A stretch of 64,000 nt of DNA from Amanita rubescens (taxonomy: Eukaryota; Basidiomycota; Agaricomycetes; Agaricales; Amanitaceae): the NCBI GenBank assembly GCA_015039365.1, contig WION01000035.1, positions 1 through 64,000 on the forward strand, written 5' to 3'. Each line of letters begins with the position of its first letter. Positions within the stretch are counted from its first letter, which is position 1. The notes under the pieces were generated by a model. The model was not told where the DNA came from and did not search any database. It saw nothing but the letters and a program-made list of their open reading frames with translations. Both the position numbers and the translations under genes were made by a program. This document shows, one piece after another, positions 53,521 through 64,000 of this stretch.

Positions 53521-55471
53521 TCAGAGGATACTGCTTTGTGCTAGAAGCTTGACCAGCACAATCTCCTGGACTGGAAAAGATGTCAGAACGAATTAAATTC
53601 CAGTATTGATGCTGACCTTGAGTGATAACGGATGAAGTAGCATTTGTGTCCTGCCAACGTTGCCAAAGTATTAGCCAATGCGAAAAATAATCGAGAAGGC
53701 TTACGATGGCACAAGTCAGATGAGGATACATTTTTCTTTTCTTTGGGGAATATTGCTGGTGAAGCGCAATAAAAACATCTCGTAAATCTGTGCAAGGAAT
53801 ATTATATTCAAATCGTACAGAACAAACCATCCACTTACATCTCGCAACTTGCTTGGTTTCGTTCGGCCTATCGCTATAGGACGTAATATACCTTGCCAAC
53901 TGTACCCCCGACTTGAGCTTCGCATCTAAAATATCTAGTTTGTTTAAAAATAGAATGAGCTCTACGGAAGCGAGGATCTTGTTGGCGCAAATCTGCTCCC
54001 ATAGCCTCATACTGTCCACCTGGGGAAATATCAATAGTTGTCTCCTGCTCATTTTCAAGTTCATACCAAACGGTTTACGCTCTCGTCCTCGGCAAGAGTT
54101 TGGTTGAATGCCGATATTGGGGCCAAGAAAATTATAACGTTCACTGTATGACACTCAGTGAGAATGAACCTGTCATCAATTGGACGGTCTAACCATCATC
54201 GAAGAATTGTGCCCACGCAGCTGGTTCCGATATGAAAAACTTCCGAAAGAAAACAATTCGTAAAAGGGTCTGCGTACCTCTCTGGCTTCGGCTCCCTCCG
54301 ACGTCATATATCGTCCAATGGCGGGCCTTGTCCGAAACTATCGATGACTAAGAAGGCTGTCCATCAAAAAGGTCTAGCCCACTTACGCCCGCTTTCCACT
54401 TGTATGTGGTGTTCCTCAGGTCCGATGGTTGCCACACGTGCCCGCAATACATCGCCTATGGAAATGAATACGAAAACTTGTATATTAGGTGTGCCTCGAG
54501 ACCTACCTGATGTTGGTTGGTAATTTGCTTCCGTGATGCGCTTTACATCTTCCAGGAAGCTTATAATTGTCATGTGAATGCATTCCATAGAAACGGTCGG
54601 ATCCGACTTACAAACCCGGTTGATCCTCTAGGACGATGTCATTTGAGGCCAGACATTCCCGGACAGCAGGGTCAGCCCACATATGCAGGATATCATCCGC
54701 ACAAGCTGCCAAGATCCGTCTATTAGAATCATCCCTGTCGTTCGTATCAGCCTGTCGTTTGAGTTTAAATAGACCCTTCCATCCCGAGCCTGAGCGCAGC
54801 TCAACTTCCGATGGCCGTGATGGATGGTAATGAACTGTCTTCTCAGTGTGAGGGCCGTGGACAGATCCGGGGATCTTCTTCGCTAGGCTTTCTTCAACGT
54901 GACGTAGGGGTGCCAGACGGAGAAGATGTCGTCTAGGGCCATCGCGTTGCACAGAAGATTGTGTTGATGTTGAATCCCGGGGACTTCTCGCGCTGTCATT
55001 GAGGAGGTTCAAAATAAAGTTGACAGAGCGGACGAGATTGAGGTGAATGACCGGACACCAAAGGATAACCTACATACACTTGGTGTTGGAGAATATAAGC
55101 ACGTTAAGCCCGGAGGAGAACGTACTTCTGCTTCGAATGCTTTCGGGGAGAAATGGAGCTGAAAGTTCTTTAACACGGTTGATTTTCCAGATTCCGCCTG
55201 ACCTAAGTAAGGGAAAAAAAGTCAAAAAAAGAACACAACGAGAGCGTGAGGTAAGAGAAGGGGATGACATACCCAATAAAAGAATTTTTGCGCCGGAATA
55301 GTGTTTCTTGAGTTGTTCACGTTCTGCCAAGAGCGCACGGTCAATCGATTCGCTTACGCGCTTTGCTTCTGCTTCCTCTTCCATGCGCGTGCGCGCCGCT
55401 TCTTCGCTCTCATTCACGGGGGGATGCGGAGGCCATGTATTTTTGCGGTTGTTGGTCTTGAGGGCGGGCAT
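53521..55471 (-). CDS. Heterotrimeric G-protein alpha subunit, divergent basidiomycete type
   Basis: GTP-binding signal transducer. Start MPALKTNNRK (55,471); there is no MGxxxS/C N-terminus, so no N-myristoylation site. P-loop GQAESGKST at residues ~67-75, split by an intron after the first Gly. A long insertion (HHLLRL...HPSRPSEVELRS...) separates G1 from the helical domain (RRILAACADDILHMWADPAVRECL). Switch I is in DVLRARVATIGPEEHH. Switch II reads YDVGGSRSQR, with Ser where canonical G-alpha has the catalytic Gln. Then FLAPISAFNQTLAEDESVNRL, DSMRLWEQICANK, guanine-specificity NKLD and TCAI, ending VQEIVLVKLLAQSSIL. At least eight short introns. The TGA stop is at 53,523-53,521. Such paralogs are expanded in agarics. 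Exon borders near 54,300-54,150 are approximate. Confidence 0.88.
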
Positions 55472-56064
55472 ACTGTGATGACGGCGATGGAGTAAGGTAA
55501 CCCTAGAAGGAGTAGATACAAGCCAACTTGGCAAGTTGAGTTAGAACGAAATTTATTGCCATAAATACATACCCAATGTCAAGATTCGTCCGCATGACCG
55601 GTGCCACAACCCCACGCGCGCTAGTTTTTTAGCGTAAATCGAATGAGAATAAGTAGAGAGCCGATGGTTAGCAGCGCATTCTTGATCGCGCATCTCGCTC
55701 ACGGCATAATGGACGTAAGTCATCGACCCTTGGCCAATTGGAAGACGACGTGACAGCGCGTGTAAGTGCACAACCGTGCCTCTCCGGCATATTTCCTTAT
55801 GGCCGTAAGGTGGTTATCGACAAAAGAGGATACAACCAGGGCAACATCATGCTGCTCTTACATTATAAAACTTTGCTATTTTTTGGAAGTTAATATCAAC
55901 GATAAGTAGCAAACGACGTGGTAGGAATCTCGGTATTGTCCAGACAAAGGACCCCCCCAAAAAGTAAGAAAGGAAAAAAGGAGCAAAACAGTTCAAGATT
56001 TCATATATGACACAACCTACACAGGTCGTATAAACAAGTGGAAACGTAGCATGCAAAGGTTGGA
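55472..56064. other. Intergenic region
   Basis: Upstream region of the G-alpha gene and 3' flank of the La-motif gene; no gene supported. A ccccccc/aaaa-rich stretch lies at about 55,950-55,985. Confidence 0.55.
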
Positions 56065-58458
56065 TTAGGGTTGGTGGCGTGGCGCCTGGGGAGACCAGCT
56101 AGCCTCTTTCCCGATCACGAAAACGACGTCTTCCTCCTCTTCCTCTTCTTCGGCATCGTCACCGCGTTCAGCTTCATCGTGTCTCGTTGGAGCTTCGACC
56201 GTCGCTTCTGATGCCGATTCACCGTCCTGATCTATCTTGCTTTGTGGTGCATTTGGCAGCACAAAACTTTCCCATCCATGCATCCGCACCCAATCCTCAT
56301 GGACTGCCAGCACAGTCGAAAGGGTGAGTACGTCCCTGACGCACTGATAATCGGGTGTTAGAGTCTTGACGCGGTTAAAGGAAGCCAAGGTCGATATAGG
56401 TATCCAACCCTTTGCGTCCATCTGTGCCAAGGAACATGAGATAATCCACGAGTGTATGATGAATCATACACTTGCCTGCTGTCTAAGGTAATAGTCTTGC
56501 GCAAGGTTTTGAGGACTCAGATAATATTCTAACTGACCGAGTAGCCAATAGCGAGTGGAATCTAGAGGAAATGATATTTGGGATCGTGGGGCAGGCATTG
56601 GAGGAGCTGATGGCGAGGGAGGGACATGCATGAATGTTTGTGGTGGGGGGTAAGCATCGTAAGGAAACGGGGGCACTTGGTGAGGAGGAGGGGGAGGAGG
56701 AGGAGGGGGAGGATAGTAACCATTGACGGTTTCGCCCATCTGGAGGATGGGAGGTTGGAACTGAGACGAGGGCATCTGCGATGGGGGAGGGGGATGTCGA
56801 TGGTGAATCCCTCCGCGATGAGGATAGCCACGATTGTAACCCCTCGGATAGCCATTCGAACCACGTCCCCGTCTCCCACTGTAGCCTCCCCTGTCATATG
56901 ACCCATAGCCTCCCCGCCGCCGATAAGGGCGTTCGCCGTTTCCTTCTCTATCCTCGCGCGAAGGCTTGGAATCAGGTGCAGCGTCTGGAGGGGGAATATT
57001 TGTCCCAGATCCAAAGCCGTAACCATAATCCCTTATTTTAAAAGGATCCGAATCATCCGTGTCAGCATCACTCGGTAGCGCCACGTTGTTGGCAAGTGCA
57101 CTGCCCGGTTGGGTCGGCGGTATTGAGCTGTTGAGAGAAACGTCAAAAGGAAGACTGGCGCTGATGCTAGGACAAGGGAGTGACGGCAGAGGAAGAGGCC
57201 TGTGTTTCAGGTGCGGAGGGGGTCTCCTTGGGTGAGGAAATCTCACCCTCTGCAAAACCAAATTTCCACCTGGACACCTTATCTGTGAGATCAATGACTT
57301 TGATGTCTGCAGCGTCAGGCGATGGAGATCCTGTTGTCGATGCCCGACTGTGAGCCTTGGATGAACGCGTCCGTGATCGCAATCGAGCGCTTCTTGCTTC
57401 AGTTGCGCTCATTCCGATGACAAAGGGAGTATTTTTCCTTTCTATAGGTTCTAATTTGGATTCAGATGAAGATGATTCACCTGCGGAGGGATGGGGTGAC
57501 GTTGGCGCAGGGGATCGGCTGGAATCAGGAGCGGCTATGCTGCCAAATGTTACTGTTTCTTTTTTGTGCTTGTCATCGAGCGGTGTTGCGGCGATGTAGC
57601 CGGCGACTGCCTGAGAGTCTTCGGGCGGCAGGGGGACCCGTAGCAGACTGTTGCACGTAAGGAGGGTCAGGGTTATATTGTTGCATTGGGTTGCGTAAGG
57701 GGTAAGGATAAGACTCGGTTCCGGTGCCATTCCAATAAACGTAAGATTGTTGTGGGGAAGGCATGCCATAATCGAAAGGGCCGTAGTACATCGGATAAGG
57801 TGCACCCGGGCCGGAGTAAGGGATGTGCGGAGGGGGAGGTGGATAGAGCGGTGGAGTGTTACCGTGACTTGCGTTGGAGGGGGAATGTGATGAGGAGTTG
57901 CGGTAATGGTGAGGGAATGGGGGATGCTGACGGGAAAAGTAAGCATCTGGATCATATACTGGAGATGGATATGCGATTGGCACAGAAGCGGTCGCGGTCG
58001 AGTCTGCGGCGACCAGATTGTCGGCGTCGTCCAGGGGTAGACGTTTGTTTCTAGGAACGCGAGGGCTAGACTGGGAGCTACCTGATCTACTGTTGATTCG
58101 AGAGTGAGAGACCGAGTGGGAGGCGCTGCCGTTTGTGGCAACGATGGTAGTTTTTGAGTGTTGGCCGTTCTTTGGTAATGTCATGGGCGGCTGGGCGTGT
58201 TCAGCCCATTTTTTGTCGTCTGAAAGGATAGTAAGCTTTGAGGAAAGAAACGAGGAAGAGAAACAAACTCTTTGGCTGCTTTGTGGATGATTTACCGACT
58301 TCTGGCCAAGCGTCGGTGTCATCGAGGACGGGGACGGTGACTCGATCTCTGTCACGATTATGAAAGATACGAACGACGAATGGATCGTCACGAGCTGCAG
58401 CGGCGGCGGCGGCTTTGCGGGCATCCCAGACGTTGACTGGATGAGAGGACGCAGGCAT
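56065..58458 (-). CDS. La-motif RNA-binding protein (LARP/Sro9-like), with two apparent frameshifts
   Basis: Starts MPASSHPVNVWDARKAAAAA (58,458). A first intron begins gtaaatcatcc. A long disordered region rich in Pro, Ser and Tyr follows, then an RGG/YG-rich stretch (RRRGGYGSYDRGGYSGRRGR), a ten-proline run, and the La motif RYWLLGQLEYYLSPQNLAQD...WIPISTLASFNRVKTL near the C-terminus, ending in a Glu-rich tail and RHQP. LARPs bind RNA 3' ends or poly(A) and act in translation and mRNA stability. The intron before the second half of the La motif is GC-AG (56,475-56,422). Two single-base frameshifts, near 57,630 (C-run) and 57,180, interrupt the frame; as the rest is well preserved, they may be assembly errors. 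Confidence 0.85.
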
Positions 58459-58495
58459 GGCTCTTTCCGGTTCTCACGAGACAACATTATTGAAT

Positions 58496-59041
58496 CTACT
58501 CCGTCGCCGCCGACCCGCCCGTCGTCCCCGCCACCGCCGCCCGTACCTCTTCTAATGCCCGCCCGAGTAAGTTAAGTCCCCACTTTTCCACCCGTTCCTC
58601 CGCCCGCACAGCCCCGAACCCGATTCCCCAAACCCGATCCCGTGGACTCGTCTCCACCAGCCCCGCCGTCCCCGTCTTTATCAACTTCTGACGCAATGTA
58701 ACGTTCTGCTCAAACTTGTGCATGTTCCCCTCTCGCACAATCTCCTCCCGCTTCGCAACCCAAGTGCCCTCATCAAATTCTTGTACCCGGCGTCCAAGCG
58801 CTTTCACTTCTGCCATATGTTTCGACGTCACCTCTTGCTTCTCCAACACTTTCCGTGCAATCTCTTCATCTCCAAATAACAGCGCCTTTTGCACCATCAT
58901 CCAGTGTTCCGCAGTCGGAAATACGACGCTCTCTGTCTGCCCCCCGATCTTGATCGTCGCCTCGAATGGAGAATAGTACCACTGCGACATCCAGCCACTG
59001 CCCACGTTTATATACCATCGTGCCTGTATGGTACGTTTCAC
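58496..59041 (-). CDS. NADAR (YbiA/DUF1768) family protein
   Basis: A 181-aa intronless frame. SQWYYSPFEA, FPTAEHWMMVQKALLFGD and WGIGFGA, with a charged helix containing EFDEGTWVAKREEIVREG, are the NADAR pattern. Family members are N-glycosidases acting on riboflavin-pathway intermediates or ADP-ribosyl groups. The gene lies 101 bp after the GGPP synthase stop and ends only 37 bp before the La-motif gene start, all on minus. A family-typical aspartate/glutamate-rich active region is present. It is close to the usual length. Confidence 0.88.
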   Translation of the reverse strand: MKRTIQARWYINVGSGWMSQWYYSPFEATIKIGGQTESVVFPTAEHWMMVQKALLFGDEEIARKVLEKQEVTSKHMAEVKALGRRVQEFDEGTWVAKREEIVREGNMHKFEQNVTLRQKLIKTGTAGLVETSPRDRVWGIGFGAVRAEERVEKWGLNLLGRALEEVRAAVAGTTGGSAATE

Positions 59042-59142
59042 TCACTATTCCTCGTTTGTCTTCCAGAAAAATATGTACTTTGACTCCATGACAGTGCGCG
59101 CCAGGTTACAATGTTACATTGCCTAATTTAGCACCATAGCCT

Positions 59143-60344
59143 TCAGGGCACCTTCACGTGTAAATATTCAACGAGCGCCTCCAGCCCCCTGTTTCCGCCC
59201 AGTCGCGCAATCTCCTCCCGTACCTGCCCCTCCATCGTCTCCAGAACGGACAATGTATAGTCAAACGACCGAGTATGCGTCTGCAGATACTCGATCGCGT
59301 GAATCTTGAGCGTTGGCGTCGACGGTCGCTTTTGTAGAACATCTTGCGCCACAGCAGCCAGATCAGCCAAACAAATTTGACACGTGCCATACATACTCAA
59401 CACTTGGCGATTTGACGTGTCGGCGTGAATGCTGTGCACGACGGGGAATGAAAATTTCCCTTCTGTCAAGTCTTCAGCAAATCCCTTGTTGTTCGAATAC
59501 TGACAGATCCGTCGCTAAACAGAGTTGTCGTTACGGAGAACAGAAACAAGGTACCTCCTTGCTTTGCAGGTTCATGTAGTCATCCCTTATCTGGAACAAC
59601 ACTCCAATGAGATTAACCAATGAAATGTAATTCCTAGTAGCCAATGAGCTCGAGTCGCTTCATAAAATAAGTCTCGGTCCCTACACATCTCGGTTCGTCG
59701 TTGCACAGGCCATCATGAGCTTGATCCCGATCCGAAGCAGCCCGCCCGTTTCTGCTCGCGTGAGCGCATGCCTCGGTGGTGAGCTTGTACCCACTTTGGT
59801 TAACCATTGATATGTATTCTTCCTCCGTGGGGCATCTCAGGGAGTCGCGCCACAGTATCTCCATTCCTTGGCCACGATGCAAGGAGAGCAGCTCCGCTGT
59901 AACAAGTTTGTCTAGGTCATTAGGCGCAGATGCGTCATTTCGTAGCGCAAAAAGTTCTTGATAAGCAAGAAAGTAGACATAGTTTGCAGCGTTAATGGTC
60001 TGCGGAATGCCATAGATCCGGTGTGCTACCGGGTGTCCTCTCCGCAGTTGCGAATCGTCCTCTATATCGTCTACCCTGTTCGTGCGTCAAGAATCGAACT
60101 GCCAACGTAGACCATTACCCACATGAGACTCGCAGTGTGTAGCATGTTCACGACGTCCGCAATGATTTTCAGTTTGTCTGCCGGTACATTCAGCCACAAG
60201 TTGAACGCCTCTATAAGTTTTCTCCTGATATCCTTTCCTGGATGCGAGGTGACATATTTGAAAGGCTCGAGAACAGCGGATTCGTTGACTGCTGTCCCAT
60301 CTTGGGTCTTGCGACAGCACCGAGCGGATGTTGGCGTAATTCAT
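59143..60344 (-). CDS. Geranylgeranyl diphosphate synthase (one apparent frameshift)
   Basis: Makes C20 GGPP from FPP and IPP for carotenoids, diterpenes and protein prenylation. Start [19 protein letters not shown] (60,344). [20 protein letters not shown] and [12 protein letters not shown] follow. The first Asp-rich motif is in [13 protein letters not shown], after an intron starting gtgggtaatgg; then [26 protein letters not shown], and the second Asp-rich motif [10 protein letters not shown]. The end is [34 protein letters not shown] and [11 protein letters not shown]. About five introns. Between DSS and NESAVLEPF (near 60,290) the frame shifts by one base. The DDxxN-like second motif is usual for fungal GGPP synthases. 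There is no terpene cyclase next to it, so it is likely the housekeeping enzyme. Confidence 0.92.
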
Positions 60345-62240
60345 TGATAAGATATGCGTTTGAACCGTGTTTGGCGTCTGCCTCGGGTCCAAACACAGGG
60401 GAAAAATCCCTTTGGGAGGTCGTATTTATACTGCAACAAGGAAAGGCATACTCGAATTAAGCACAACGCATTTCCAATTTGCCAGTCATCTGGCTTTTGC
60501 CAAACCGCAAAACATGATCCTTGTTAAATGTTAATCCGAGCAAATTTACCTCCTCAAGCTTTTCCCACGCCACGCTGTGTAATTCCGCTCACCCAAACGG
60601 TGTTACCCTCCTGGATGATGTCGCTTGATTCAGAGGACAAAAATCGCAGCCAACGGCTACTGGACAGCTCTCCAGAATCAAGCTGTTCTATGTCCGAATA
60701 ATCAAATCACCTGCTTCCAACAGGCTATTCACCGCCAGCAACGGCTGTGCCATATGCTTACTGCTCAGCATTGTAAGGAGCTTTCAATGGGTATATCTCT
60801 CGGATAACTTTCATATCCGCTGTGATGAACTAAATCACGATCATCTAGTAGCGGCGTAGTAGTATTCATCCAATTCAAAAGACACCATCTAATCAGAATT
60901 GGATACTATTTGCAATTGATCAACAATCTTGACGAACACGGGGCATAACTGCGCGCGGCTTCGACGGCGACCGAAATGTCCGCTTACCCTTAGCGACGCA
61001 AAGGAGTGAAGCCTGAAGAAAAACGCGAAATTGAAGGAATATGGCCACGAGATTCAATGTCGCTACAACTACTACCAAATGCAAAAAAGGTGACGCAAGG
61101 AGAATCGTACGTCTGGTGCAGATGATTATGCTACTGCGCACAGGATATCGTCAGCGCGAAAACATCATCTTTGTGGCAAAACGAATCAGTCAAAGTCTGT
61201 GAAATTGCGATTTAAGGTATTGTCTTCTCAATCTCCTTCCATCTCGTCCTTCGTCGGCAATGGCGGCATGCATATTATCTCCGATATCATTTGTCGGTGG
61301 ACGGTGATATGATGAATTGATGGATGTGTTTTTCTGCACCCGCGTTCCTGCTGGCATGCGCCGTACGTCCACCATCCGGGTCCGGCAAATAAAACATACG
61401 TGACATCTCCTCTCAGTTTCTGACAACAATGATGCAGGTGATACAAGTGGCAGACCGATAGAATTTGGGCGCACGTTTGAGCTTGAAATGGGTATTGCTA
61501 TATGTCGGGATCACCGACGCGGTGCCGTACCTGATGGCGACACTAGCATGTGAATCTGTTATTCCGGCTTCGGGGACGATAAAGTCGCAAAAAAAGCACT
61601 TGGAACAGCGGCGTATCCCACTCGTATAGTAAAAGTTCATTGTCTTTTGGTAGTGTTGCGTCTCTCGGGCGCAAAAAAAGAGCTGCTGCGATCTATGATA
61701 GATACCTTGACGGCCCACATCATCCAAATCATCTTTTTCAGTGGCCCTCATTCAACATCAATCAGTCGTGTGCACTGACATGAAGCAGAACCTGACTACA
61801 TAGAGCTCTCAAACCCCTGAGTTATAGATTCTCGGAACGTTCGTTGAAAGATCGTAGTCAATAGCTGTCTTCGGTCTTCACCTAATTCGTACTTTGATTA
61901 GTGAGCGTTTGTTCTACTGCCACTCTGTTGGCGAGGCAAACGAACTGTTAACGTTTTAACACTAAAGTATTTTCTCGCCAATTCAAATAAATGCACATTG
62001 CTATCTATCAGATCTCCATGAAGCTCGATTACTCAAGCTGGGACTAGTAATGCAACGGTGATCTTATAGACCGTTTGGAAATTTTGGCAATCGGCTTGTA
62101 ATTCTACTTCCCCCTTCGGTCCAATAAAACGCGGCAAGTGTTGAAACAAATTAGAATCGTTGAAGATCTATCCGCTGAAATGCCAAGGGCTCGTTGAGGC
62201 CGACGATGATACTAGACAAGTTGAATTGCGCTATATTAGC
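60345..62240. other. 1.9-kb intergenic region without a supported gene
   Basis: Short frames on both strands (e.g. 61,413-61,751 and 61,190-61,474 minus) have no recognisable domain or consistent splice signals. The region must hold the GGPP synthase promoter. Confidence 0.5.

Positions 62241-64000
<1,760 letters not shown>

Noticed and set aside
61190..61751. Minus-strand open frames of 94 and 112 codons
   Set aside because: No recognisable motif; likely chance frames in intergenic DNA.

Overview
The window looks like a chromosome segment from a mushroom-forming basidiomycete (Agaricomycetes). The right third carries compact, intron-dense host genes with 45-60 nt introns and fungal-type products: class II-like eIF4E, a PMP3 proteolipid, a divergent G-alpha subunit, a La-motif protein, a NADAR protein, GGPP synthase and S-adenosylhomocysteinase. 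The left two thirds are a repeat block built from element families typical of such genomes: Helitron, PIF/Harbinger, hAT, Ty3/gypsy, a tyrosine recombinase, PIN/XPG-like nuclease, and TET/JBP-like and JmjC-like fragments.

Layout. 1-7.9 kb: a decayed Helitron (Rep/helicase read on +) lies between two parts of a minus-strand Harbinger transposase and appears to have split it. 8-9.3 kb: a second Harbinger fragment between ~190-bp direct repeats. 9.3-17.8 kb: CpG-poor repeat ground with a TET/JBP-like fragment, a JmjC-like fragment followed by the same ~420-bp sequence, an hAT-type non-autonomous element with an exact 8-bp target duplication, a decayed LTR relic and a 1.2-kb inverted repeat. 17.8-20.9 kb: remnants of two gene families common in agaric genomes. 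20.9-24.1 kb: 5' half of a Ty3/gypsy element (retroelement 1), ending at a 2.2-kb element with 16-bp inverted termini (24.1-26.3 kb). 26.3-44.1 kb: a PIN/XPG-like nuclease relic, then a tyrosine-recombinase gene broken by a solo LTR and by retroelement B; B contains the full-length chromodomain Ty3/gypsy retroelement A (31,285-39,794, minus strand) with a perfect 5-bp target duplication. 44.4-45.2 kb: a ~161-bp-period minisatellite. 45.5-64 kb: nine host genes.

Main points. Retroelement A has an exact 11-nt self-complementarity between a site ~33 nt downstream of its TATA box and the position next to the 5' LTR, as expected for Tf1-like self-priming. Its gag/pol junction and that of retroelement 1 carry the same GGGTTTT -1 slippery heptamer. 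It also has an uninterrupted 674-codon third ORF downstream of integrase. Old repeats have lost CpG, with CGA-to-TGA-type stops in three unrelated element genes and CpG replaced by TpG/CpA in an old LTR-A relic, which points to cytosine-methylation decay. Single-base frameshifts recur both in the very young retroelement A and in otherwise normal host genes, so some may be assembly errors.

The host genes are mostly housekeeping and on the minus strand from 52.9 kb on; LARP, NADAR and GGPP synthase are packed with gaps of 37 and 101 bp. No tRNA, rRNA or CRISPR was recognised.
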